Part shown: positions 15,961 through 24,362 of the stretch, piece by piece
Position numbering within the stretch: position 1 is the stretch's first letter
How the letters are laid out: each line of letters begins with the position of its first letter
From: Chryseobacterium pennae
GTDB lineage: Bacteria > Bacteroidota > Bacteroidia > Flavobacteriales > Weeksellaceae
Length of the DNA stretch: 64,000 nucleotides
Assembly (NCBI RefSeq): GCF_003385515.1
Contig: NZ_QNVT01000030.1
Span: forward strand, 25,292 to 89,291
Reading direction: 5' to 3'
Made by a program: the position numbers and the translations under genes
Notes under the pieces: model-generated
Told to the model about the DNA's origin: nothing
The model's database searches: none
The model's input: the letters and a program-made list of their open reading frames with translations, nothing else

Positions 15961-17202
15961 ATGAAAAGAATTGTAATTACAGGAATGGGTGTAGTAAGCC
16001 CTTTAGCCTGTGAAAAAGAAGCCTTTTGGAAAAAAATCCTGAATGGAGAATCAGGAGTCGGAGACCTTACAAAACTGGAGCCCTCCAACTATAAAGGAGT
16101 TACCCGCGCTGCTGAAGTAGACTTGGAAAAAGATTATAAGAATACTGAATTGCTGGAGCATTTTAAGCCTTATGGCAAAGCCGTTACTTATGCCGCCGCC
16201 GCGATAGACATGGGTCTGAAAGATGCCGGTTTTGAAAAATTCACCAAAAAAAATAATTACGGAGTTATTCTGGGTACTACAAACGGCAACCAGGATATTG
16301 TAGAAAGAATTGTAGATCAGTGGAATCTGGAAATGAAACATGAAGACCTTTCCTCTGAAGCAGCAAAGACACTTACTTATTTCAGACCAGTTGAATTAAG
16401 TGCCAGTATAGCAAAATATTACAATCTCGGCGGAACCAATATGGTAATTCCTACAGCCTGTGCAGCAGGAAATTATGCTATTGGCACCGCCTACTCTATG
16501 ATTCGCGAAGGCAGATCTTCCCTCATTATTGCAGGAGGAGCTGACCCTTTTACACGGTCCTGCTACACCGTTTTTTACAGATTGGGAGCCATGTCAAAAG
16601 ACAACTGTAAACCTTTTGATCAGAACAGGAACGGGATGATTGTAGGGGAAGGAGCAGCTGTTTTAGTATTGGAAGAACTGGAACATGCACTGGCAAGAGG
16701 AGCTAAAATCTATGGCGAAATCAAAGGATATGGCTTAGCCTGTGATGCCTATGATCCTACAGCCCCTGATCCGGAAGGTTCCGGTGCTACCCTGTCTATG
16801 AACAATGCAATAAAATCAAGCAATATTGATAGAGAGAACATCACTTATGTAAGCGCCCACGGAACAGGAACAAAAGCCAATGATTCCCATGAGGTAAATG
16901 CGATGCGCAATGTTTTTGGAGAAGAAATAGATTCTTTATATGTCAATGGAATCAAATCCATGTTAGGACACTGTATGGGAGCAGCCAGTGCATTGGAAGC
17001 AGTAACTGCTACTCTTTCCCTACATCATCAAAAAGTTCCCATAAACCGCAATACAGAAAAAATTGATGAAGCCTTCAATACTCATTTTCATATCCAGCCA
17101 TCCTCAGAAATCGAAAATAAAGTAGATCATGTTCTTAGTAATTCTTTCGCTTTTGGCGGGAATATATGCAGTGTAATATTCAGTAAATATGACAGCAAAT
17201 AA
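15961..17202 (+). CDS. KS-alpha: FabF-like beta-ketoacyl-ACP synthase
   Basis: The protein is 413 residues from the ATG at 15961 (MKRIVITGMG); the longer frame starting at 15880 lies inside the ketoreductase gene. The elongating KS triad is complete: C167 in PTACAAGN, H300 in VSAHGTGT and H337 in MLGHCMGA. It overlaps the following KS-beta-like gene by 14 bases, the arrangement of KS-alpha/KS-beta pairs in type II polyketide synthases. It should perform decarboxylative malonyl elongation on the cluster ACP. Confidence 0.92.
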   Translation: MKRIVITGMGVVSPLACEKEAFWKKILNGESGVGDLTKLEPSNYKGVTRAAEVDLEKDYKNTELLEHFKPYGKAVTYAAAAIDMGLKDAGFEKFTKKNNYGVILGTTNGNQDIVERIVDQWNLEMKHEDLSSEAAKTLTYFRPVELSASIAKYYNLGGTNMVIPTACAAGNYAIGTAYSMIREGRSSLIIAGGADPFTRSCYTVFYRLGAMSKDNCKPFDQNRNGMIVGEGAAVLVLEELEHALARGAKIYGEIKGYGLACDAYDPTAPDPEGSGATLSMNNAIKSSNIDRENITYVSAHGTGTKANDSHEVNAMRNVFGEEIDSLYVNGIKSMLGHCMGAASALEAVTATLSLHHQKVPINRNTEKIDEAFNTHFHIQPSSEIENKVDHVLSNSFAFGGNICSVIFSKYDSK

Positions 17203-18223
17203 CGATATAGTAATTTCCGTAATAGGCTTCAATAGTCCATACGGAACGGAGATTGACAATTATTTCTTCCGAAAAGAATCGGAAACAAAAGCTTTAATCA
17301 TTGAAGATCATGATCCCCAGAAGTTTTTAAAACCAAAAGGACAGAGATTTCTTAACAAAGCAACATTGTTGTACTGTAATGCAGCATTTCATGCCATACA
17401 TAACAGAAGTTTAAGTTCGATAATCAATGAAGCTCCTGAAAGAATCGGGCTTTATGACGGCACTGAACTTTCCAACCTTGAAGACTGTTTTATCTTTGAT
17501 TTAACTGCAAAAAATCAAGGCCCGGACCGTGTAAGCCCAATGAAAGCTCCAAGCACCATTGCCAATGCAGCAGCCAGTCAGATGGCCATTCAGGCAGGAA
17601 TAAAAGGGCCCAATTTCAGTGTATGTGCAGGGATGGCAGGAAGCCTTCAGGCTTTAGATATTGCTTCCCTCCATCTAAAACAGGGAATCACAGATTACGG
17701 AGTCATTGCCTCTACAGAAGTCCGAAATGAATATCAGGGGTCTATTCGCAGAGGAAATGAAGCCCTGCATAGACCAGCCTCCACCGAACTGGGAATAGCC
17801 ATGGTTTTAGAACGCAGGGAAACTTTATCTGAAGCAGGCAGAAAACCTTTAGCCACTATAAAAAAGATACATTCTGAAACCCATACAGAGGATCTGCCGA
17901 CAGAAGCATTTCTGTATCAGAATATTTCAGGTATGGCAGCACTATTCAGTTTTGATACCATTATTTTTTCCGGAGGCACTTCGGTAATTGATGAAACTAT
18001 TTTTGAAGAAATGTTAAGAAAGAATGGGCTGAGCACATCCGTCATTTATCCTGAAAACCTTTTTGGAGATAATGACAACGCCGGAGGTATGCTGGGAATA
18101 GCCTATGCTGTTTCGGTATTCGAAGGAAAAAGCATTCACAAAACAGATCAGGAAAACATTCTGGTTCTTTCAGCAGACAAGGCAGGAACTGTAATTCTCA
18201 CCATAATAGAAAAAACAAAATAA
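17189..18223 (+). CDS. KS-beta/chain-length-factor-like protein without the catalytic Cys
   Basis: The 344-residue thiolase-fold protein is shorter than its KS-alpha partner. Its GPNFSVCAGMAGSLQAL segment (140-156) aligns with the nucleophile motif, but the Cys position is Met 149, and the two His motifs are missing. This is the hallmark of a chain-length factor, though the classical substitution is Gln. A Cys occurs three residues earlier (C146), so a shifted nucleophile cannot be ruled out. The 14-base overlap with the KS-alpha gene implies coupled translation of a heterodimer. It probably sets the length of the acyl chain. Confidence 0.8.
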   Translation: MTANNDIVISVIGFNSPYGTEIDNYFFRKESETKALIIEDHDPQKFLKPKGQRFLNKATLLYCNAAFHAIHNRSLSSIINEAPERIGLYDGTELSNLEDCFIFDLTAKNQGPDRVSPMKAPSTIANAAASQMAIQAGIKGPNFSVCAGMAGSLQALDIASLHLKQGITDYGVIASTEVRNEYQGSIRRGNEALHRPASTELGIAMVLERRETLSEAGRKPLATIKKIHSETHTEDLPTEAFLYQNISGMAALFSFDTIIFSGGTSVIDETIFEEMLRKNGLSTSVIYPENLFGDNDNAGGMLGIAYAVSVFEGKSIHKTDQENILVLSADKAGTVILTIIEKTK

Positions 18224-18706
18224 ATGGAAGCATTGTTAGAATCCTATCAGATCACTCAAATTTTAAAATACAGATATCCGTTTCTTCTGATAGATAAAGT
18301 GACGGGTTATATTCCCGGAAAAGAACTTACTGCTGTAAAAGCCGTCTCTATGGGTGAGCCCTATTTCGCAGGTCATTTTCCCGATTTCCCCATTATGCCT
18401 GGAGTTCTTATTACGGAAGCTTTAGCACAGGCTTCATCGCTCATGCTGGCTTTAGATGATCTGGAATGGAAAAAAGGAGGACCTCTTCCTTTGACAGAAA
18501 GACCCATAATAGGGGTTTTAGGAAATGTCCAGATTAATTTTCTAAAGTCGGTATTACCAGGATGCTTGCTGCAGCTGGAGGTAAGTATAGACTGGAGAAA
18601 AGGGCCTGCCTGCTCTATTCATGTAAAAGCATCGGCAGAAGGTTCTGTCTGTGCAAAAGGAAAAGTAACCGTAATGTTTATAGATAAAAATAAATTATCT
18701 GTTTAG
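18224..18706 (+). CDS. FabZ-like 3-hydroxyacyl-ACP dehydratase
   Basis: The 160-residue hotdog-fold protein has H51 in FAGHFPDFPIMPG and E65 in LITEALAQ, the catalytic pair of FabZ. It starts on the base after the KS-beta stop and ends directly before the thioesterase gene. With the ketoreductase and KS pair it completes the reductive loop to an alpha,beta-double bond. No enoyl reductase is encoded in the cluster, so the chain is expected to stay unsaturated unless the host FabI or the CrtI-like flavoprotein acts. Confidence 0.92.
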   Translation: MEALLESYQITQILKYRYPFLLIDKVTGYIPGKELTAVKAVSMGEPYFAGHFPDFPIMPGVLITEALAQASSLMLALDDLEWKKGGPLPLTERPIIGVLGNVQINFLKSVLPGCLLQLEVSIDWRKGPACSIHVKASAEGSVCAKGKVTVMFIDKNKLSV

Positions 18707-19435
18707 ATGGAATACAAAACACTATTGTTCTGTATTCCTTATGCAGGCGGCTCATCTTCCTCAATGTCTAATGTATCCAATGTACTGAATACGGAAGATG
18801 TGGAGGTACATTATTTAGAACTGCCGGGAAGGGGAATGAGAAGTACGGAACCTTTTCATTCAACATTAGAAGAAACTATAGAAGATATTTCAGATAAAAT
18901 CAGAAGCAGACTGCTAAGTAAAGACCAGCCTTTTATATTGTGGGGACACAGTATGGGAGCTGTTTTGGGCCTTCTTGTTTTATTTAATCTACAGAACGAT
19001 TATATGCCAAAAGGATTGATCGTTTCAGGGATGCAGGCACCCCTGTTTCAGCCTGCAGAACTGCCGATGCCGAGAAAAAAGCGAAATGCCCTGCTGCTTG
19101 ATATTCTTCCAACGAAATATGAAAGAAGCAAAAATGCCCCGATTTTTCAGAGAGTACAGCAGAAACGGATAGAGATTATGGAAAAAGATACAGCACTTTT
19201 AGAAGAAAACCCCGTTGAAGACTGGCCGTCCATTATTATCGAAACTCCTTTGGCAGTAATCATAGCAGAAAATGATGAGCTGTATAATAATAAAGACTGC
19301 TATAAAGATTGGAACCGTCATACGTCCAATACTACAAGCTATTTTCCTGTAGATGGAGGACATTTTTTTATGTTCCAGTATCCGAAGCAGACCTCTGCCC
19401 TGCTAAGTAAAATAATAAATGATTTAACACACTAA
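18707..19435 (+). CDS. Type II (GrsT/RifR-like) thioesterase
   Basis: The 242-residue alpha/beta hydrolase has FCIPYAGGS at the oxyanion side, LPGRGMR, the nucleophile elbow WGHSMGA with Ser 82, the acid in IIAENDELY and the His in GGHFFMF. This is the external editing thioesterase family found beside NRPS and PKS genes, where it removes stalled acyl groups or releases chains from carrier proteins. It follows the dehydratase without a gap. It may clear the ACP or release the chain. Confidence 0.92.
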   Translation: MEYKTLLFCIPYAGGSSSSMSNVSNVLNTEDVEVHYLELPGRGMRSTEPFHSTLEETIEDISDKIRSRLLSKDQPFILWGHSMGAVLGLLVLFNLQNDYMPKGLIVSGMQAPLFQPAELPMPRKKRNALLLDILPTKYERSKNAPIFQRVQQKRIEIMEKDTALLEENPVEDWPSIIIETPLAVIIAENDELYNNKDCYKDWNRHTSNTTSYFPVDGGHFFMFQYPKQTSALLSKIINDLTH

Positions 19436-19439
19436 ATCT

Positions 19440-20855
19440 ATGAAAGAAACTAAGATATTTTCTTCTCATATAAGTTCAGATTACCCCGAAAACTTTGATA
19501 TGAAGAGTTTTTATAACTCCCTGAGGCAGGCAGCCACAAGTTCTATTTGGTTTGAAGTTTCTGAAACCGTAAACAATGACAACCACAGGCTGGTTTTTAT
19601 TGCGGCAGAATCTATTGCCTCATTACAGTCAAATAATGTGAATAAGCTTCAATACAGATCAGGAGAAAAGACAGAAACAATAGAAACTGACGAGCTTAAT
19701 TTTTGGGATAAAACAGCTGAATGGCAGAAAAAAAACATCCCTGAAAATAATTCTCATCCATATAATGGTCTTTTAGGTTTCAGCAGCTATGATTCTATAC
19801 AGCTTATAGAAAATATTTCTCTGAAAAAATACGCTGAAGAAAGAGAAAGCAGCCAGTTGCCACTCTTCAAATTTTCTCTATACCGATATATTTATGTTTT
19901 CAATATCACCCTCTCACAAGTTGTCTGCATCAATAACTATTATGATGGAGAAAGTGAAGAGATGACGGAAATGAAAGAACAGCTGAAAAACACCTTAAAT
20001 ACAGGACTAAATGGATTTCTAGTATCTGACGCAGAAGAAAAAGATTGCACGGAGGAAGAATTTTTAGAAAAAGTGAACAAAGCAAAACATCACTGCCAGA
20101 TAGGGAATGTATTCCAGCTGGTCGTTTCCCGAAGATTTTCCAGAAACTATACAGGCGATCCGTGGACATTTTTTGTGAAGCTGAAAAACAACAGTGCCCA
20201 GTATTATTTCTTTCTGGAAGAAGAAAACTATACAATAGCAGGAGCATCACCAGAGACACATTTCAGTTCGTCAGATGGTTTGGCAATAGTAAAACCCATC
20301 GCAGGAACCTACAAAAAAACAATGCATAAAGAAAAGGATGCATTGCTGGAAAAAGAACTGCTGGCAGACCCTAAAGAAAATGCAGAGCACAATATGCTTG
20401 TTGATTTGGCAAGGAATGATCTCAGCAGATATGCAAAAGATGTATACATCAGTAAACTGAAGACCATAGAACATTATAATAATGTTATCCATATGGTAAG
20501 CCAGGTACAAGGCCAACTAAATACAGAGCTTAATACGGTCCGTCTGATCAAAGAATTTTTACCCGCAGGGACATTAAGTGGAGCGCCTAAATACAAGGCA
20601 GTACAGCTTATTGATGATATAGAAAGCAGCAGTCGTTCATATTATGGAGGACTACTTGGCTGGATAGGATTTAATAATGATATCAATACCTGCATTCTTA
20701 TAAGAAGTACCTTATTTGAAAACGGAATGATGACTTACCGTGCCGGAGCCGGCGTTGTCATATCTTCTGATCCTCAAAAAGAGCTGGAAGAAGTAAACAA
20801 TAAGATCACCTTAATTCTAAACACGTTAAAAGAATTTAGATCGTATACATTATGA
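19440..20855 (+). CDS. TrpE/PhnA-like anthranilate synthase component I
   Basis: The 471-residue chorismate-utilising enzyme shows GASPETHF, PIAGT (286-290), NAEHNMLVDLARND, GTLSGAPKYKA and YRAGAGVV. The Ala in PIAGT is the anthranilate/ADIC-synthase signature; PabB-type aminodeoxychorismate synthases have Lys there. This points to ortho-aminobenzoate. The N-terminal LLES tryptophan-feedback motif is not recognisable (the region reads WFEVSETV), so it may escape tryptophan inhibition like PhnA. The residues after PIAGT read YKK instead of the usual RPRG. It overlaps the amidotransferase gene by 4 bases. It supplies the aryl precursor for the PqsA-like ligase. Confidence 0.85.
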   Translation: MKETKIFSSHISSDYPENFDMKSFYNSLRQAATSSIWFEVSETVNNDNHRLVFIAAESIASLQSNNVNKLQYRSGEKTETIETDELNFWDKTAEWQKKNIPENNSHPYNGLLGFSSYDSIQLIENISLKKYAEERESSQLPLFKFSLYRYIYVFNITLSQVVCINNYYDGESEEMTEMKEQLKNTLNTGLNGFLVSDAEEKDCTEEEFLEKVNKAKHHCQIGNVFQLVVSRRFSRNYTGDPWTFFVKLKNNSAQYYFFLEEENYTIAGASPETHFSSSDGLAIVKPIAGTYKKTMHKEKDALLEKELLADPKENAEHNMLVDLARNDLSRYAKDVYISKLKTIEHYNNVIHMVSQVQGQLNTELNTVRLIKEFLPAGTLSGAPKYKAVQLIDDIESSSRSYYGGLLGWIGFNNDINTCILIRSTLFENGMMTYRAGAGVVISSDPQKELEEVNNKITLILNTLKEFRSYTL

Positions 20856-21421
20856 AAAAAATACTGCTTGTAGACAATTACGATTCATTTACCTACAATC
20901 TCAAACAGCTCATTTCCGAATGTGGTGACTATAAGATTGATGTTTATAGGAATGATGCCTTTCAGCTGGAACTAGCACAGGATTATGATGCTATTGTTCT
21001 CTCTCCGGGCCCCGGAATACCACAGGATGCCGGGCTATGCATTCCTTTGATAAAGACTTATAAGCATTCAAAAAAAATATTGGGTATCTGTTTAGGACAT
21101 CAGGCCATAGGAATCGCTTTTGGAGCTCACCTTATCAATACTTCTCAAGTTTATCACGGAGTCAGTTCCATAATTTCACTTAACAAAAATGAAAAAATCT
21201 ATACAGAATTGCCTGACCATATAGAAGTCGCAAGATATCACAGCTGGGTGGTGGAAAATCGTAATCTGCCTCAAAACTTGGTCATAACATCTACTGATGA
21301 TCAAGAGACAATCATGTCTCTGAGGCATGAAAAATATGATATTACGGGACTGCAATATCATCCTGAGAGTTTTCTTACTCCAAAGGGGAAAAAGATTGTA
21401 CAAAATTGGCTGAAATTTTAA
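20852..21421 (+). CDS. TrpG/PhnB-like glutamine amidotransferase, component II
   Basis: The 189-residue class I glutamine amidotransferase has C80 in ICLGHQAIG and H170/E172 in QYHPES, plus the oxyanion SPGPG motif. It delivers ammonia to the component I encoded just upstream; the genes overlap in ATGA. TrpG and PabA cannot be separated by sequence, so the PIAGT motif of the partner decides for anthranilate. It is the last gene of the cluster, and no lyase of PabC type is present nearby. Confidence 0.88.
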   Translation: MKKILLVDNYDSFTYNLKQLISECGDYKIDVYRNDAFQLELAQDYDAIVLSPGPGIPQDAGLCIPLIKTYKHSKKILGICLGHQAIGIAFGAHLINTSQVYHGVSSIISLNKNEKIYTELPDHIEVARYHSWVVENRNLPQNLVITSTDDQETIMSLRHEKYDITGLQYHPESFLTPKGKKIVQNWLKF

Positions 21422-21506
21422 AACCCCAAGAATCATCAAATGAATATTATGGAGTCTCTTTACTTTTATCCACCCACGCGTTCCCTATATTGCCATTGAA
21501 GTAATA

Positions 21507-21523
21507 GAGGGATTATAATCCTC
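21507..21523. promoter_or_regulatory. Imperfect palindrome upstream of the cytochrome c peroxidase gene
   Basis: GAGG-GATTATAATC-CTC is nearly symmetric and lies 32 bases before the start at 21555. It is a possible operator for that gene. Confidence 0.3.
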
Positions 21524-21554
21524 AACAAAGTACACAATTTAAAATACTTTAAAA

Positions 21555-22781
21555 ATGAAAAATAAAAAATTATTTCTTTTACCCTTAATTATGTTGGGTA
21601 TCGTTTCCTGTCAAAATGATAATATGTTAGAGCCAATCTCCGGGGAGAATCCTGAAGTTTCAGCTTTATCCAAGGCTAGACTGTCTAATACTTTGGCTGC
21701 TTTTTTTGGAAATAATATTGATTTGAATAATCTTGCCAATTACTCAAATCAGGAGATTCCATCCCACATTATTAGAGGCAATTCCACTTATATGAACCCT
21801 GTAACAGATGCAGGAGCAACGCTAGGAAGAGTTTTGTTTTATGATAAGAACCTTTCTTCAAACAACACTGTTTCATGTGCAAGTTGCCATAAACAAGAAT
21901 TAGCTTTTGGTGATGATAATATTGCAAGCCAGGGAGTAAACGGACAAACAGAGAGACATTCAATGAGATTGATCAATACCAGGTTTTCTGATGAGTCTCG
22001 CTTTTTCTGGGATAAAAGAGCATCTTCTTTGAAAGAGCAAACCTCTATCCCTATTAAAGACCACATAGAAATGGGCTTCAGTGGTACAAATGGAGATCCT
22101 TCATTTAATGATCTCATTATTAAATTGGCCGCTTTACCCTATTATCAAGAATTATTCACCAAAGCTTATGGTAATTCTGAAATTAATGAAGATAAAATTC
22201 AAAGCGCATTGTCCCAATTTGTATTAAGTATTACATCTTTTGACTCTAAATACGATCAGGGTAGAGCTCAGGCTCTTTCAGATTTTTCACCATTAAATAA
22301 TTTTACAGAAGAAGAAAACCTGGGTAAAAATCTTTTTATGAAAATACCTGTGTTAAGTTTTTTAGTTACCGGTAACCGTATATCTGGTGGGCTTGGTTGT
22401 GCTGCTTGTCATCAAATTCCTGAACTCAGCATGGAACCTAATTCCGGGAATAATGGAATAATCAATAAGATCAACGGGAATGGTATTGATATTAGCGTTA
22501 CAAGAGCACCTTCCTTAAGAGACCTTGTCAATAGTAATGGAAGATCTAATGGACCAATGATGCACTCAGCAGTTATTACCACCCTGGAAGGAGTTGTAGA
22601 TCACTATAATAATGTACCCAAGAACACTCAAAATACTAACCTGGATACCCGTTTAGCTGGAGTCAAAAGCTTACGAGTTACAGAAAAGGAGAAAAAAGCA
22701 ATTGTAGCATTTCTTAAAACTCTTTCTGGAAAAAATGTATATGTAGACAAAAAATGGTCAAATCCTTTTATTAATCAATAA
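21555..22781 (+). CDS. Di-heme cytochrome c peroxidase/MauG-family lipoprotein
   Basis: The 408-residue protein has a lipobox GIVSC (Cys near 19) and two heme c motifs: CASCH in VSCASCHKQELAF and CAACH in LGCAACHQIPEL. The downstream TVTRAPSLRDL-like stretch (VTRAPSLRD) is typical of the bacterial cytochrome c peroxidase superfamily. It probably reduces peroxide or carries out another peroxide-dependent oxidation at the envelope. It lies 130 bases after the quinolone-like cluster in the same direction, but has its own upstream region and a strong terminator, so I treat it as separate. Alkylquinoline N-oxides disturb respiration, which makes a link conceivable but unsupported. Confidence 0.9.
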   Translation: MKNKKLFLLPLIMLGIVSCQNDNMLEPISGENPEVSALSKARLSNTLAAFFGNNIDLNNLANYSNQEIPSHIIRGNSTYMNPVTDAGATLGRVLFYDKNLSSNNTVSCASCHKQELAFGDDNIASQGVNGQTERHSMRLINTRFSDESRFFWDKRASSLKEQTSIPIKDHIEMGFSGTNGDPSFNDLIIKLAALPYYQELFTKAYGNSEINEDKIQSALSQFVLSITSFDSKYDQGRAQALSDFSPLNNFTEEENLGKNLFMKIPVLSFLVTGNRISGGLGCAACHQIPELSMEPNSGNNGIINKINGNGIDISVTRAPSLRDLVNSNGRSNGPMMHSAVITTLEGVVDHYNNVPKNTQNTNLDTRLAGVKSLRVTEKEKKAIVAFLKTLSGKNVYVDKKWSNPFINQ

Positions 22782-22812
22782 CAAACACCTTTTCTCATAA
22801 ATTAATTTTGGT

Positions 22813-22852
22813 AAATAAGACATTTATAATTTCGTAAGTGTCTTATTTTTTT
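22813..22852 (+). terminator. Terminator of the cytochrome c peroxidase gene
   Basis: AAATAAGACA pairs with TGTCTTATTT around a loop, followed by a T-run. Confidence 0.85.
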
Positions 22853-22868
22853 ATAAGAATTAAATAAA

Positions 22869-22994
22869 ATGTTAAGTGAATTTTAGATCCAAAAGGCAAA
22901 AGAATTATTTTCTCACCAAATTAGGATGGTCACTATATTGAAAATTATCAAAGGAGAAAAATACACCATCCGATACCACAAAAATAAAATTTAA
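22869..22994 (+). pseudogene. Possible decayed short gene with an in-frame stop
   Basis: ATG at 22869 opens a frame that stops after five codons (TAG at 22884). It then continues open for 35 codons to TAA at 22992, reading IQKAKELFSH then a segment ending KGEKYTIRYH, which looks protein-like. It may be a small gene broken by one base change, or chance. An internal ATG at 22926 could restart it. Confidence 0.25.
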
Positions 22995-23051
22995 CCTATA
23001 AAGGCATAAAATATGCTGATATTTAAACAGATAACTTTAAAATGTAATGTC

Positions 23052-23222
23052 ATGAGAAGTTTATTATGGTTAATTGCAGTGATCTGCATTGTTGTATGGC
23101 TATTAGGAATACTGGGAATTGTCCCCGGAATCAGTACAGGATATTTGATTCATATTTTGCTGGTTATAGCTATAGTTGTTGTTCTTTATAATATTATTAC
23201 AGGGAGAAAACCGTTGGATTGA
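23052..23222 (+). CDS. Lmo0937-family small membrane protein
   Basis: I choose the ATG at 23052 (MRSLLWLIAV), giving 56 residues with two transmembrane helices separated by a short Gly/Pro turn (GIVPGIST). This length and the pattern MRSLLWxIAVxxxxxWLLG match the Lmo0937 family; the longer frame from 23013 adds residues atypical of it. Function unknown; related small proteins are often stress-induced in flavobacteria. Confidence 0.8.
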   Translation: MRSLLWLIAVICIVVWLLGILGIVPGISTGYLIHILLVIAIVVVLYNIITGRKPLD

Positions 23223-23289
23223 TTATAAATAAAACCGTATTCTGTCTTCTCCATTCAATGTTAAGTCATATTGGGAGGATGATAAATTT

Positions 23290-23403
23290 ATGCTAAAATT
23301 CAACGGTAACTTAAGCTGGAGGATTTTTCTATTTTAGCATTCACGGCCCTTTCCCTATTAAAATACAGGGTATTTATTACTGAAATTAAATCAGTGAATG
23401 GCT
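23290..23403 (+). promoter_or_regulatory. Two overlapping, mutually exclusive hairpins upstream of surE
   Basis: ATGCTAAAAT (23290-23299) pairs perfectly with ATTTTAGCAT (23331-23340). AGCATTCAC (23336-23344) pairs with GTGAATGGCT (23394-23403, one bulge). The two stems share 23336-23340, so they cannot form together. The whole 23223-23520 gap has no gene. It could be a cis-regulatory RNA, a small RNA, or chance in AT-rich DNA. Confidence 0.35.
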
Positions 23404-23520
23404 AACCTGCTGTTTTATCACGTCTTATTTTTAACTACATTTGATGTGTTGAAATTCTTTTTGTTCAATTCTCAAAATGAACAGATTGTACTGCATTTGT
23501 ATAAAAAATTAAGATAATAT

Positions 23521-24309
23521 ATGGAAAGACCGCTTATTCTGGTTACTAATGATGATGGAATTACAGCTCCTGGTATCAGAAATTTGATCAGTTTTATGAA
23601 CGAAATCGGAGAAGTAGTGGTAGTAGCCCCTAACTCTCCCCAAAGTGGAAAAGGCCACGCTATTACCATTAACTCTACGCTAAGCTACGAAGAGGTTACC
23701 CTTGATGGCCCGCAAACAGATTATTCCTGCAGCGGAACTCCTGTAGACTGCGTAAAAATGGCTCTTGATAAAATTATGACAAGAAGACCTGATATTGTAG
23801 TTTCAGGGATTAATCATGGGGCCAATTCATCTATTAATGTAATCTATTCAGGAACAATGTCTGCCGCTGTGGAAGCTGGTGTGGAAGGAATTCCTGCCAT
23901 CGGATTCTCATTACTGGATTTCAGCTGGGAAGCAGATTTTACTCAGGCTAAAGAATTTATTCAGAATATTGTAAGAAAAACTCTTGAAAACCCGATGCCA
24001 AAAGGAATTGTTCTGAATGTGAACATCCCGAAACTTCCTGCCTCAGAAATAAAGGGAGTGAAAGTTTGTAAGCAGGCTCATGCTAAATGGGAAGAAAGCT
24101 TTGATGAAAGGGTAAATCCACACGGGAAAAAGTATTACTGGTTAACAGGTTACTTCAACAATATGGATGATTCTGAAGATGCTGATGAAACAGCTCTGGC
24201 TAACGGATACATTTCTATCGTACCTGTGAAGTTTGACCTTACTGCATATGAGTATATGAAAACCCTAGAAGAAGTAATGGTTTTTGATACCGTAAAGGAA
24301 GTTAAATAA
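23521..24309 (+). CDS. surE: 5'/3'-nucleotidase SurE
   Basis: The 262-residue metal-dependent nucleoside monophosphatase has TNDDG near the N-terminus (metal ligands D and D), a Ser/Gly-rich SPQSGKGHAIT loop, CSGTPVDCVK, and SGINHGAN followed by YSGTMSAAVEG. All are diagnostic of SurE. It stands alone and ends in a strong terminator. Confidence 0.95.
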   Translation: MERPLILVTNDDGITAPGIRNLISFMNEIGEVVVVAPNSPQSGKGHAITINSTLSYEEVTLDGPQTDYSCSGTPVDCVKMALDKIMTRRPDIVVSGINHGANSSINVIYSGTMSAAVEAGVEGIPAIGFSLLDFSWEADFTQAKEFIQNIVRKTLENPMPKGIVLNVNIPKLPASEIKGVKVCKQAHAKWEESFDERVNPHGKKYYWLTGYFNNMDDSEDADETALANGYISIVPVKFDLTAYEYMKTLEEVMVFDTVKEVK

Positions 24310-24327
24310 TACTGTTATTAAGATATA

Positions 24328-24362
24328 GAAAAAGCGTGAAATTTGATTTTCACGCTTTTTAT
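24328..24362. terminator. Terminator of surE
   Basis: AAAAAGCGTGAAA pairs with TTTCACGCTTTTT; flanking A and T runs allow action in both directions, including for the convergent radical SAM gene. Confidence 0.9.

Noticed and set aside
5701..21421. Flexirubin or ordinary aryl polyene cluster
   Set aside because: There is no DarA/DarB pair, tyrosine ammonia-lyase, glycosyltransferase, lipid-carrier or exporter genes, while PqsB/C/E-like genes and an anthranilate synthase are present.
19440..21421. Aminodeoxychorismate synthase for folate (PabB/PabA)
   Set aside because: Component I has PIAGT rather than the PIKGT lysine motif, no PabC-like lyase is nearby, and the genes sit at the end of a biosynthetic operon.
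21555..22781. Cytochrome c peroxidase as part of the biosynthetic cluster
   Set aside because: It has a 130-base gap with its own operator-like palindrome and a separate terminator; no functional link can be supported.
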